Translations under genes and position numbers: made by a program
Source of the DNA: Stenotrophomonas mori
GTDB taxonomy: Bacteria > Pseudomonadota > Gammaproteobacteria > Xanthomonadales > Xanthomonadaceae
Direction: 5' to 3'
Length of the DNA stretch: 64,000 nucleotides
Assembly (NCBI RefSeq): GCF_023556335.1
Contig: NZ_JAIKTS010000003.1
Span: 125,670-189,669 of the forward strand
Notes under the pieces: model-generated
Databases searched by the model: none
Told to the model about the DNA's origin: nothing
What the model saw: only the letters and a program-made list of their open reading frames with translations
Shown here: piece by piece, positions 7,113 to 17,397 of the stretch
How positions within the stretch are numbered: the first letter of the stretch is position 1
How the letters are laid out: every line of letters starts with the position of its first letter

Positions 7113-8563
7113 ACGACATCGCACGCATCGCCACCCTGGCCGTGGCGCTGATGGCCGCCGGCTGCGCGGTCGGGCCGGACTTCCAGCGGCCGGAGGCACC
7201 GCGTACCGACGCCTGGATCCAGGGGCGCCTGCCCGGGACCACGGTGTCCGCACCGGGGCCGGTGGGCGACGCCCAGCGCTTCCTGCACGACCGCCCCGTC
7301 CCGGCGCGCTGGTGGACGGCCTTCGGGTCGACCGAACTGGATGCCCTGGTGGCGGCCGCGCTGCAGGCCAATCCCGATCTGCAGGCGGCCGAGGCGGCGC
7401 TGCGCGAGGCCCGCGAGAATGCGGCCGCACAGCGCGGCGGATTCTGGCCCGAGGCCGATTTGCAGCTGCAGCCGCTGCGCGAGAGGGCCGCCGAGGAGGA
7501 CAGCAGCGCGCTGAGCCTGCACACCGCACAGCTGACCATCAGCTACGCGCCCGACGTGTTCGGGGGCAGGCGCCGCGAAGCGGAGGCCCTGGGCGCGGAG
7601 CTGGACGCGCAGCGTTTCGAGCGCGAGGCGGTGTACCTGACGCTGGTGGCCAACGTGGTCGAGAGCGCGATCGGCGGGGCCGCGCTGCGCGCGCAGCTGG
7701 CTGCCAGCGAGGCGCGGGTGGCGCAGTCGCAGCGGCTGTTGGAGATCGTGCAGCGGCAGCACCGGGCCGGCGATGCGGGCGGCAGCGAGGTCGCTGCCCA
7801 GGAAGCCGAGCTGGCGCAGGCACGGGCCGAGCTGCCGCCGCTGCACAAGGAGCTGGCCGCGCGCCGGCACCAGCTGGCGGCACTGACCGGGCAGCTGCCG
7901 GGCGCGGCGGCGCTGCCGGAGCTGCGCCTGGACAGCCTGTCGCTGCCGGTCGAACTGCCGCTCGGGGTGCCCTCGCAGCTGGTGCGGCAGCGCCCGGACG
8001 TGCGCGCGGCCGAGGCCCGGCTGCAGGCGGCCAGCGCCGCCATCGGGGTGGCGGCGGCGGCGCGGCTGCCGTCGATCACGCTGAGTGCCGGCGCCGGCCG
8101 CTACGGCACCCGGGCGTCGCCGTTCGGCCAGACCGGCAGCGGCTTCTGGTCGATCGGTGCGGAGCTGCTGCAGCCGCTGTTCCGTGGCGGTGCGCTGCGC
8201 CATGGCCAGCGCGCGGCGGTGGCGGCCTACGAGCAGGCCCAGGCGCAGTACCGCGCCACGGTCCTGGGCGCCTTCCAGGACACCGCCGACGCGCTGCAGG
8301 CCATCGTCAGCGACGCCCAGGCGCTGCAGGCCGCCCACGCCGCCGATGCCGCCGCGCACCGCAGCCTGGCCATGGCCATCCGTCAGCGCGCGCTGGGCGC
8401 CACGTCGCAGGCCGACCTGCTCCTCGCCCAGCAGGCGCGCGAGGACACCGCGATCGCCCTGGTCCAGGCCCGTGCCGAGCGGTTGGCCAGCACCGTGGCG
8501 CTGTACCAGGCGCTGGGGGGCGGCTGGCAGGCGGCCGCCGACGCCACCGCCGCGCGCGAATGA
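7109..8563 (+). CDS. RND outer-membrane factor lipoprotein, NodT/OprM-like
   Basis: 484-aa TolC-like channel subunit. The signal ends in LMAAGCAVG (lipobox Cys about residue 19), followed by the family's GPDFQRPEAP opening. Two repeats of long helices and beta strands follow, with the signatures WWTAFGSTELDALVAAALQANPD cut into typical OMF blocks and RQRPDVRAAEARLQAA in the middle. Its start codon overlaps the permease stop (ATGA), completing the tripartite pump. Ala-rich helices dominate the sequence. It is most likely dedicated to the upstream CzcA-like permease. Confidence 0.88.
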   Translation: MNDIARIATLAVALMAAGCAVGPDFQRPEAPRTDAWIQGRLPGTTVSAPGPVGDAQRFLHDRPVPARWWTAFGSTELDALVAAALQANPDLQAAEAALREARENAAAQRGGFWPEADLQLQPLRERAAEEDSSALSLHTAQLTISYAPDVFGGRRREAEALGAELDAQRFEREAVYLTLVANVVESAIGGAALRAQLAASEARVAQSQRLLEIVQRQHRAGDAGGSEVAAQEAELAQARAELPPLHKELAARRHQLAALTGQLPGAAALPELRLDSLSLPVELPLGVPSQLVRQRPDVRAAEARLQAASAAIGVAAAARLPSITLSAGAGRYGTRASPFGQTGSGFWSIGAELLQPLFRGGALRHGQRAAVAAYEQAQAQYRATVLGAFQDTADALQAIVSDAQALQAAHAADAAAHRSLAMAIRQRALGATSQADLLLAQQAREDTAIALVQARAERLASTVALYQALGGGWQAAADATAARE

Positions 8564-8594
8564 GCGCACCCCCCTCTGCAACGGGAGACGTTCC

Positions 8595-11369
<2,775 letters not shown>

Positions 11370-11405
11370 CCGGCCGGGCCCACCGCCCAGGGACAGAGAG
11401 GACCG

Positions 11406-12134
11406 ATGCACGCCATCCATTTCAGCAGCCTGGAGACGCTGGTCACCACCTTCGTCAACCTCAGCGCGGCATTCCTGTTGGGGGCCACGATCGGCATCGA
11501 GCGCCAGGTGCGGCAGCGGACCGCCGGCCTGCGCACCAACACCCTGGTGGCGGTGGGCGCGGCGATCTTCGTATCGCTGGGCACGCGCCTGTTCGAGATC
11601 AACGGCGGTTCGCAGACCCCGATCCACGTCGTCGCCTACGTGGTCTCGGGCATCGGCTTCCTCGGTGCCGGCGCGATCATGAAGGAGGGCGCGAGCATCT
11701 CCGGGCTGAACACCGCGGCGACGCTGTGGGGCTCGGGCGCGGTGGGCGCCTGCGCCGGCTCCGGGCTGCTGGGCGAGGCGCTGCTGGCGGCGCTGTTCGT
11801 GCTGGCCGCCAATACCCTGCTGCGGCCGGTGGTCAACCAGATCAACCGCCGTCCGTTCCGCGAGGAGACCGGCGAGGCCACCTACCGGGTCTACGTGATC
11901 TGCGCGCGCGACACCCAGTCGGACGTGCGCGAGCAGGTGGCCGAGCTGCTGGAGGACGCCAGCTATCCGCCGCGCCAAGTCGAGGACCACCCGTTCGGCG
12001 GTGGCGAGGTCGAGATCGAGTTCACCCTGTACGCCACAGCGGTGCAGGCCGAGGAGCTGGATGCGGTGGTCGAGCGCGTGGAAGCCCTGCCGGGCGTGAC
12101 GCAGGCGTTCTGGAATGCCGGCGAGGACACCTGA
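11406..12134 (+). CDS. mgtC: MgtC/SapB-family membrane protein
   Basis: 242-aa protein. The N-terminal half is the MgtC membrane domain: FLLGATIGIERQVRQRTAGLRTN, broken as in the family, then VSGIGFLGAGAIM and LNTAATLWGSGAVGACAGSG. The C-terminal half (about residues 150-242) is a soluble ACT-like domain. In Salmonella MgtC is a low-Mg virulence factor that inhibits the F1Fo ATP synthase; whether this copy does so is unknown. It is in the same direction and close behind mgtA, the arrangement of the Salmonella mgtCBR operon reversed. Co-transcription with mgtA is likely. Confidence 0.92.
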   Translation: MHAIHFSSLETLVTTFVNLSAAFLLGATIGIERQVRQRTAGLRTNTLVAVGAAIFVSLGTRLFEINGGSQTPIHVVAYVVSGIGFLGAGAIMKEGASISGLNTAATLWGSGAVGACAGSGLLGEALLAALFVLAANTLLRPVVNQINRRPFREETGEATYRVYVICARDTQSDVREQVAELLEDASYPPRQVEDHPFGGGEVEIEFTLYATAVQAEELDAVVERVEALPGVTQAFWNAGEDT

Positions 12135-12249
12135 ACCGGGCGCCCCCGGGGCCGCGTCGGCCGTGATCGGCGACAATACCGGGCCCCAGTGGCGGACGCG
12201 CGGTTCCCGGCGCGGGCCACCGGGCCTCCCGACGCCGCAGGTGCCTTCC

Positions 12250-13308
12250 ATGTCCCCATCGCAGCGCATGCCCCTCGTGCTGAGGCTGGCGCTCATCGCC
12301 ACGGTGATGGCGGTGATCTTCGTCGTCGACACCACGACCCGCTACGAGGTCGCCGCCGCCGTGTTCTACACCGTGGTGGTCCTGACCGCGGTGCGCCTGG
12401 TCGGGCGTACCGCGCTGCTGCTGCTGTGCGCCGCCTGCATCGTGCTGACCGTGGCCAGCCTGGTGCTCACGCCGCATGGCGACCTCCGTTCGGGGCTGGT
12501 CAACATGGGCATCAGCATCGCCGCCATCGTCATGACCACCTGGCTGGCGCTGAAGATGGAGGCCGCGCGCGCGGCGGCCCACGAGGCGCAGGCGCAGCTG
12601 CTGCGGATCACCCGCATCACCAGCCTGGAAGGGCTGACCACCTCCATCGCGCACGAGGTCAACCAGCCTCTGGCGGCCATCGTCACCAGCGGCAACGCCT
12701 GCCAGCGCTGGTTGGCGCAGGACGCACCGAACCTGGAGCGGGCACGCCAGGCGCTGGAACGGATCCTCGCCGATGCCGGGCGCGCCAGCGGGATCATCGC
12801 CCGGGTGCGCAGCCTGACCCGCGGCGAGCCGCCGCAGCGCGCGCCCTTCGATCTCGACGAGGCCGTGCGCGAGGTGGTGGAGCTGTCGCAGGCGAACATC
12901 GCGATGCACCACATCGTGCTGTCACTGGAATTGGCCGGGACGTTGCCGCCGGCGTTGGCCGACCGGGTGCAGGTGCAGCAGGTGGTCGGCAACCTGCTGC
13001 TCAACGCGATCGAGGCGCTGCTGCCGGTGGCGCCCGCCGCGCGCCGGTTGCGGCTGGCGTCATGCAGCGAGGACGGCATGCTCCTTCTGTGCGTGGAGGA
13101 CACCGGGGTGGGACTCGCGCCGGGCATGATCGACCACCTGTTCGATGCCTTCTGGACCAGCAAGGACGAAGGCATCGGCGTCGGCCTGAGCATCAGCCGG
13201 GCGATCGTCGAGGCCAATGGCGGCCGCATCTGGGCCGAGCCGGGCGCCCGCGGCGGCGCGGTGTTCCGCTTCACCCTGCCGGTCGCCGACGGGGAGGCCG
13301 CGGCATGA
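12250..13308 (+). CDS. Membrane sensor histidine kinase, FixL-like core
   Basis: 352-aa kinase. Residues 8-102 contain about four membrane helices with very short loops, so no large periplasmic sensor is present. The dimerisation box is SIAHEVNQPLAAI with phospho-acceptor His135, and the ATPase part has N-box NLLLNAIEAL, G1 DTGVGLAPG, F-box DAFWTSKDEG and G2 GIGVGLSIS. This H-box type is typical of FixL/DctB-class kinases. Its stop overlaps the start of the response-regulator gene (ATGA), so the two form a pair. The signal is unknown; position after mgtC suggests metal or envelope sensing (inference). The gene begins 115 bp after mgtC. Confidence 0.88.
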   Translation: MSPSQRMPLVLRLALIATVMAVIFVVDTTTRYEVAAAVFYTVVVLTAVRLVGRTALLLLCAACIVLTVASLVLTPHGDLRSGLVNMGISIAAIVMTTWLALKMEAARAAAHEAQAQLLRITRITSLEGLTTSIAHEVNQPLAAIVTSGNACQRWLAQDAPNLERARQALERILADAGRASGIIARVRSLTRGEPPQRAPFDLDEAVREVVELSQANIAMHHIVLSLELAGTLPPALADRVQVQQVVGNLLLNAIEALLPVAPAARRLRLASCSEDGMLLLCVEDTGVGLAPGMIDHLFDAFWTSKDEGIGVGLSISRAIVEANGGRIWAEPGARGGAVFRFTLPVADGEAAA

Positions 13309-13934
13309 CCGGTGATCCGCAGGTGTCCCTGGCCGAGCCCGTGGTCTATGTGGTGGACGATGACGCCTCCGTGCGCGCGGCGCTGGAGGACCTGCTGGCG
13401 TCGGTCGGCCTGGAGGTGCGGGTATTCGGCTCGACCCGGGAATTCCTCGCCTTCCCGCGCGGCGACGCCCCGGGCTGCCTGGTGCTGGACGTGCGCATGC
13501 CGGGGCAGAGCGGCATGGATTTCCAGCGCCAGATGGCCGAACTGGGGGTGGCGCTGCCGGTGGTGTTCATCACCGGCCATGGCGACATCGCCATGGGAGT
13601 GGAAGCGATGAAGAACGGCGCCCTGGAGTTCCTGACCAAGCCGTTCCGCGACCAGGACCTGCTGGATGCCATCCATGCCGGCATCGACCAGGACCGCTGC
13701 CGGCTGCAGGGGGCCGCACGGCTGGCTGGCCTGCGTGCGCGCTGGGCATCGCTGAGCGCCGGCGAGCAGGAGGTCGTCCGCCTGGTGGTACAGGGCCTGC
13801 TCAATAAGCAGGTCGCCGCCGAACTGGGCATCAGCGAGATCACGGTCAAGGTCCGCCGCGGCCACGCTATGCGCAAGATGCAGGCGACCTCGCTGGCCGA
13901 CCTGGTGCGGCTCACCGCGCAGCTGGGATTCTGA
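13305..13934 (+). CDS. FixJ-family response regulator
   Basis: 209-aa two-domain regulator. The receiver (residues about 12-125) has the acidic pocket VVDDD (Asp18-20), phospho-acceptor Asp62 in LVLDVRMPG, and the conserved Lys in FLTKPFRDQD. The C-terminal LuxR-type helix-turn-helix is LSAGEQEVVRLVVQG then NKQVAAELGISEITVKVRRG. The sequence is close to the FixJ/NodW/TodT group. It is translationally coupled to the kinase gene by a 4-bp overlap. The likely targets are unknown; the upstream Mg/RND cluster is the obvious first place to look. Confidence 0.9.
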   Translation: MTGDPQVSLAEPVVYVVDDDASVRAALEDLLASVGLEVRVFGSTREFLAFPRGDAPGCLVLDVRMPGQSGMDFQRQMAELGVALPVVFITGHGDIAMGVEAMKNGALEFLTKPFRDQDLLDAIHAGIDQDRCRLQGAARLAGLRARWASLSAGEQEVVRLVVQGLLNKQVAAELGISEITVKVRRGHAMRKMQATSLADLVRLTAQLGF

Positions 13935-13945
13935 GCACCGCGCCC

Positions 13946-13968
13946 GCGGGGCGGAGGCTCGCTGCTAC
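13946..13968 (-). repeat. Degenerate REP remnant
   Basis: GCGGGGCGG...CTGCTAC ends in CTAC, the complement of the GTAG head of the intact elements downstream. It is followed by the same ACTGCGGATGTCGGG spacer found between the intact REPINs. The palindrome itself has decayed. Confidence 0.4.
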
Positions 13969-14001
13969 CGGGACTGCGGATGTCGGGGCGGCTGAGGCGC
14001 G

Positions 14002-14069
14002 GTAGCGCCGGGCCGTGCCCGGCGTGGGCTTTGCCGGGAAGGTGCCAGCGGGGCGGGGCCCCGCTCTAC
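14002..14069. repeat. REPIN: two inverted GTAG-type REP elements
   Basis: A 23-nt REP (14002-14024) starts with GTAG and folds as CGCCGGGC/GCCCGGCG. After a 22-nt linker comes an inverted REP (14047-14069) folding as AGCGGGGC/GCCCCGCT and ending in CTAC. This head-to-head pair is the REPIN unit mobilised in trans by RAYT transposases. It is similar in form to the SMAG repeats of Stenotrophomonas. Confidence 0.85.
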
Positions 14070-14103
14070 AGGGACGCTGCGGATATCGGGTTGGTCGGGC
14101 GCT

Positions 14104-14126
14104 GTAGCGCCGGGCCGTGCCCGGCG
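14104..14126 (+). repeat. Single GTAG-type REP, left boundary of the RAYT unit
   Basis: Identical in sequence to the left half of the REPIN at 14002. No inverted partner follows within the usual 22-nt linker; instead the RAYT gene lies downstream and the partner is found at 14750-14772. Confidence 0.8.
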
Positions 14127-14171
14127 TGGAGCGCGGAAGGCCAAGGCGGGGGTGGGGTGTTTCGGATCCCA

Positions 14172-14624
14172 TCAGTGCGTGGGCCAGCGGCGCCAGGCAT
14201 GGGGGTAGTCGTCCGCATGCCGGCAGAGGCCGGCGCGCACGGGGTTCTGCATCAGGTAGGTGACGAGGGCGTGCAGCGATTCGTGATGGCGTACGGCATG
14301 GTCGTGGTAGCCGGGCTGCCAGAGGCGGCCACGGGTCCGCCGCAGCCGGTGGATGCGCCTGGCCGAGCCGGCCTTCATGTCCCGAAGGCACGCGGACAGT
14401 GTTCCCTGGCGCAGTTGGAACAGCCAGTGCAGATGATCAGGCATGACCACCCACGCAAGGGTCAGCGTGCGCTTGAGTCGGTCGGATGTCCGGAGCGCTT
14501 CCAACAGGGCATGCACGTGTGCGTCATCGAGGAACCAGGGATGCCGGCGAGCAGTCACGGTGGTTACCGAATAGACGTAGCCAACGCGGGACACCCGTCC
14601 CAGAAGCAGTTTGGGGCTGGCCAT
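14172..14624 (-). CDS. rayT: REP-associated tyrosine transposase (RAYT, Y1_Tnp family)
   Basis: 150-aa single-strand DNA transposase. The HUH motif is HLH (residues 64-66, in VVMPDHLHWLF), the catalytic tyrosine is probably Tyr106 in QPGYHDHAVR, and the family tail YLMQNPVRAGLC is present. The N-terminus GYVYSVTTVTARRHPWF is typical of RAYTs. The ATG at 14624 was chosen because RAYT similarity begins there; another in-frame ATG lies at 14648. All core residues are intact, so it may be active. It is flanked by REP/REPIN elements, its expected substrates. Confidence 0.92.
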   Translation of the reverse strand: MASPKLLLGRVSRVGYVYSVTTVTARRHPWFLDDAHVHALLEALRTSDRLKRTLTLAWVVMPDHLHWLFQLRQGTLSACLRDMKAGSARRIHRLRRTRGRLWQPGYHDHAVRHHESLHALVTYLMQNPVRAGLCRHADDYPHAWRRWPTH

Positions 14625-14749
14625 GGAACCAGCATGCCGTGCATGCACGGACAGGGCATGTCGGTGCGTGTCCCGGCATGACGTGGGGGAATGCCGGGAA
14701 TGGGGTGGAGGCAGGTATGTGTTCGAGGATGGGGTGTCGCGGAAGCCCC

Positions 14750-14772
14750 AGCGGGGCGGGGCCCCGCTCTAC
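14750..14772 (-). repeat. Inverted GTAG-type REP, right boundary of the RAYT unit
   Basis: Palindrome AGCGGGGC...GCCCCGCT followed by CTAC, the same as the right half of the REPIN at 14002. It has no left partner nearby. Confidence 0.8.
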
Positions 14773-14798
14773 AGGGACATCGGGCTGGTCGGGGCGCT

Positions 14799-14866
14799 GT
14801 AGCGCCGGGCCGTGCCCGGCGTGGGCTTTGCCGGGAAGGCGTCAGCGGGGCGGGGCCCCGCTTTAC
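14799..14866. repeat. REPIN (copy 2)
   Basis: REP at 14799-14821 and inverted REP at 14844-14866 with a 22-nt linker, 68 nt overall as in copy 1. The last arm reads CTTTAC rather than CTCTAC, a single change near the tail. The next copy begins exactly 103 nt downstream. Confidence 0.85.
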
Positions 14867-14901
14867 AGGAAGACTGCGGATGTCGGGCTGGTCGGGGTGC
14901 T

Positions 14902-14969
14902 GTAGCGCCGGGCCATGCCCGGCGTGGGCTTTGCCGGGAAGGCGTCAGCGGGGCGGGGCCCAGCTCTAC
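14902..14969. repeat. REPIN (copy 3)
   Basis: REP at 14902-14924 and inverted REP at 14947-14969. It differs from copy 2 by a G-to-A change in the first loop and a C-to-A change in the right palindrome (GGGCCCAGCT). It lies just downstream of the lipid-transport operon, whose last gene ends at 15007 on the minus strand, and could affect transcript ends there. Apart from these repeats and the RAYT gene, the region 13935-15006 holds nothing I can identify. Confidence 0.85.
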
Positions 14970-15006
14970 AGAGAGGCTGCGGATGTCGGGGCGCCGGCGG
15001 CCGGGG

Positions 15007-15651
15007 TCAGGGGCGGGCGGGGAGGGCCTGCCAGTCGTTCTGGCCGGTGGTCAGGGTCCAGCCGACCAGGTCGGTCGCGGTGCGGCCCAGGGCGGTCTCG
15101 AAGGCGGCGGTCACGCTGCCGACATCGGTGCGCGCGGACGGTTCGGCGACCAGGAAGGTGCGGGCGGCGACCACGCGCTGGTCCAGGCTGTGGATCAGCT
15201 TGGCGTTGAGTTCGATGGTGGCGCTGGGCAGGGCCTTGCCGGCGTAGTCGGACTCGAAGCGGCGCAGGTCGATGGCGAGCTTGTAGTCCGAGCGGATGCC
15301 GGTGGCGGTGCGGGCGGCCGCGCCGATCCGTCCGGAATCCTCGAACCCGCGCAGCAGCGCCGCCTCCAGCATGTCGGTGGCCGGCTGCGACCAGGTCGCG
15401 CCGCGGTACACCTCCAGTTCGCCCGGGGTCGGCCGTACGTTGATGCGCGGGCTGTCCACCATGCGCGCGGCGACCGGCTTGGCGATGGCCAGCTGCCAGG
15501 GCACCTGCGGCCAGTGCGGGTCGGTGGCGATCCGCGCCTGCGGTGCATACACGGTGACGGGGGTGCGCTCGCCGCTGGCGAGCACCGAGCAGCCCGCCAG
15601 GGCCAGGAGGCAGAGCGGGGCGAGCAGGCGTGTCGGCAGGAGGGTGGTCAC
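15007..15651 (-). CDS. ABC-transport auxiliary lipoprotein, PqiC/DUF330-like
   Basis: 214-aa outer-membrane-type lipoprotein. The signal LLAPLCLLALAGCSV gives a lipobox Cys at about residue 21, and the mature part resembles the PqiC/ABC-auxiliary family (LGxTATDLVGW near the end, and alternating strands such as NVRPTPGELEVYRG). The start is a GTG at 15651 overlapping the MCE gene stop (GTGA). As the last gene of an mlaE-mlaF-mlaD-like operon, it probably docks the MCE assembly to the outer membrane. The Mla system normally uses the soluble shuttle MlaC instead; none is encoded here. Confidence 0.8.
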   Translation of the reverse strand: MTTLLPTRLLAPLCLLALAGCSVLASGERTPVTVYAPQARIATDPHWPQVPWQLAIAKPVAARMVDSPRINVRPTPGELEVYRGATWSQPATDMLEAALLRGFEDSGRIGAAARTATGIRSDYKLAIDLRRFESDYAGKALPSATIELNAKLIHSLDQRVVAARTFLVAEPSARTDVGSVTAAFETALGRTATDLVGWTLTTGQNDWQALPARP

Positions 15652-16571
15652 GGTTCGAACTCCTTCGGGGCGTCGCGGCCGAGCAGGTAGCGCGCCGGGT
15701 TGTTCTCGAGCCGGTCGCTGACCCGGCGCAGGTCGCGGATCAGGCCGCGCAGCTCGCCCAGGGTGGGACCGAGCTGTGCCAGGCCGTCGTTGGCGAAGCT
15801 GTTGATGGCGGCGCGGTTCTCGCCGAGGATCGCGTCGGCGTTGCCGGCGGCCGCGTCGAGCTTGGACAGGCTGGCGTCGAGCTTTTCCAGGGTCGCCGGC
15901 AGGCGGCGGACGATGTTCTGGTCCAGATGCTGCAGGGTGCCGTTGGCGGTGGTGAGCGCGGTATTGAGGTTGCGGGCGGCATCGCGGGCCTCGACCAGCA
16001 GCGCCTGGGTGCCCTGGTCGCGGCTGGCCAGGCCGCCGCTGATGGTCTCCAGGTGGGCCAGGGTGTTGGAGATGCGGTCCACGTTCTCGTCGCTGAGCAG
16101 TTCGTCCATGCGCTCGACCACCCGGTTGGCGACGTCGGTGATGTTCTGCAGCGCCGACGGCGAGGTCTGGATGGTGGGCGCGGTCTCCTTGCTGACCGTG
16201 GTCAGCGCCGGCGCCTGCGGGCTGCCGCCGCTGAGCTGGATGATCGCCGGGCCGGTGACGCTGGTGATCGCAAGCTTGGCGCGGGTGTCGGTCTTGACCG
16301 GGGTGGTGGAGTTCAGGCGCAGCAGTGCGACCACCTGCCGCGGGTCGTCCGGGGCCAGCGACAGGTCGGTGATCGAACCCACCGAGATGCCGTTGTACTG
16401 CACCGGGCTGCCGACCGACAGGCCGGTGACCGCTTCGTTGAACACCACGCGGTATTCCTGCCAGGTGCGGTCGGAGGAGTACTTGGCGGCCCATAGCCCG
16501 AAGGCCAGCAGGGCGACGCCGACGATCAGGGTGAAGGCGCCTATGAGGACGTAGTGGGCTTTGGTTTCCAT
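15648..16571 (-). CDS. mlaD: MCE-domain lipid-transport protein, MlaD-like
   Basis: 307-aa protein with one N-terminal membrane anchor (residues 7-29, VLIGAFTLIVGVALLAFGLW), a single MCE domain (about 40-120: FNEAVTGLSVGSPVQYNGI, VKTDTRAKLAITSVTGPA) and a long helical C-terminal region with heptad-like repeats (about 140-290). MCE proteins form hexameric channels for phospholipids across the periplasm. The long helical tail is closer to the PqiB/YebT-LetB or plant TGD2 style than to E. coli MlaD (183 aa). It is adjacent to the ATPase gene (3-nt gap) and overlaps the downstream lipoprotein gene. Confidence 0.88.
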   Translation of the reverse strand: METKAHYVLIGAFTLIVGVALLAFGLWAAKYSSDRTWQEYRVVFNEAVTGLSVGSPVQYNGISVGSITDLSLAPDDPRQVVALLRLNSTTPVKTDTRAKLAITSVTGPAIIQLSGGSPQAPALTTVSKETAPTIQTSPSALQNITDVANRVVERMDELLSDENVDRISNTLAHLETISGGLASRDQGTQALLVEARDAARNLNTALTTANGTLQHLDQNIVRRLPATLEKLDASLSKLDAAAGNADAILGENRAAINSFANDGLAQLGPTLGELRGLIRDLRRVSDRLENNPARYLLGRDAPKEFEP

Positions 16572-16574
16572 GGC

Positions 16575-17387
16575 TCAGGCAGGCTCGGGCGTGTGGCCGC
16601 GCGCGGCGCGGGCGCGGGGGCCGTGGAAGTAGTCGCGGATCCACGGGTGGTCGAGGCGTTCGATCTCCGGCAGCGAGGCGACCGCGATCACCTTGCGTTC
16701 GGCCAGTACGGCGACCCGGTCGCAGATGGCGTAGAGCGTGTCCAGGTCGTGGGTGATCAGGAACACGGTCAGGCCCAGGGCTTCCTGCAGGGTCTTGATC
16801 AGGCGGTCGAAGGCGGCCGCGCCGATCGGGTCCAGCCCGGCGGTGGGCTCGTCCAGGAACAGCAGCGGCGGGTCCAGCGCCAGCGCCCGCGCCAGGCCGG
16901 CGCGCTTGCGCATGCCGCCGGACAGCTGCGAGGGCAGCTTGTTGATGGCGTCGGCAGGCAGGCCGGCCAGCTTCACCTTCAGCAGCGCCAGTTCGTAGTG
17001 CCAGCGTTCGGGCAGGTCCGGATGGTGTTCCTTCAGCGGCACCTGCACGTTCTCGCCCACGGTCAGCGAGGAGAACAGCGCACCGTCCTGGAACAGCACG
17101 CCGGTGTTGCGCTGGATGTGCAGCCGGGCCTGGGTGTCGTCCGAGCGCGCATCCACGCCCAGCACCTCGACGCTGCCGGCATCGGGCGTGCGCAGGCCGA
17201 GGATGGAGCGCATCAGCACCGACTTGCCGGTGCCGGAACCGCCGACGACGCCGAGGATCTCGCCGCGGCGCACGTCCAGGTCCAGGTCCTCGTGCACGGT
17301 CTGCGGGCCGAAGCGGTTGACCATCCCGCGTACGCGGATCGCCAGCGTGTCGTCGTCCTGTCCGTCGTTCCTGGAGGGAATCGCCAT
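16575..17387 (-). CDS. mlaF: ABC transporter ATP-binding protein, MlaF-like
   Basis: 270-aa cytosolic ATPase powering the MCE lipid transporter. It contains Walker A GGSGTGKSVLM, the signature LSGGMRKRAGLARAL, Walker B PLLFLDEPTAGLD, and the switch His in FLITHDLDT. The signature motif LSGGMRKR is characteristic of the MlaF group. The C-terminal tail contains the DHPWIRDYFHG segment seen in MlaF homologues. It lies between the permease (10-bp gap) and MCE genes, so it is part of one operon. Confidence 0.92.
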   Translation of the reverse strand: MAIPSRNDGQDDDTLAIRVRGMVNRFGPQTVHEDLDLDVRRGEILGVVGGSGTGKSVLMRSILGLRTPDAGSVEVLGVDARSDDTQARLHIQRNTGVLFQDGALFSSLTVGENVQVPLKEHHPDLPERWHYELALLKVKLAGLPADAINKLPSQLSGGMRKRAGLARALALDPPLLFLDEPTAGLDPIGAAAFDRLIKTLQEALGLTVFLITHDLDTLYAICDRVAVLAERKVIAVASLPEIERLDHPWIRDYFHGPRARAARGHTPEPA

Positions 17388-17397
17388 CGTGCCCGCC

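Larger units (their letters stand above)
14104..14772. mobile_element. RAYT transposase unit bounded by inverted REPs
   Basis: A left REP (14104-14126), the RAYT gene (minus strand, 14172-14624) and an inverted REP (14750-14772) together look like one REPIN whose internal linker has been replaced by the transposase gene. Further REPINs flank it on both sides. RAYTs are domesticated relatives of IS200/IS605 TnpA; they generally stay in one place and disperse REPINs. Confidence 0.7.

Noticed and set aside
13946..14969. CRISPR-like array
   Set aside because: The repeats are palindromic REPs in alternating orientation with a conserved spacer sequence; there are no unique spacers and no cas genes.
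14486..15690. Several plus-strand ORFs across the REP arrays and lipoprotein gene
   Set aside because: Their repetitive Gly/Arg/Pro protein sequence is translated palindromic REP DNA or antisense of the lipoprotein gene.
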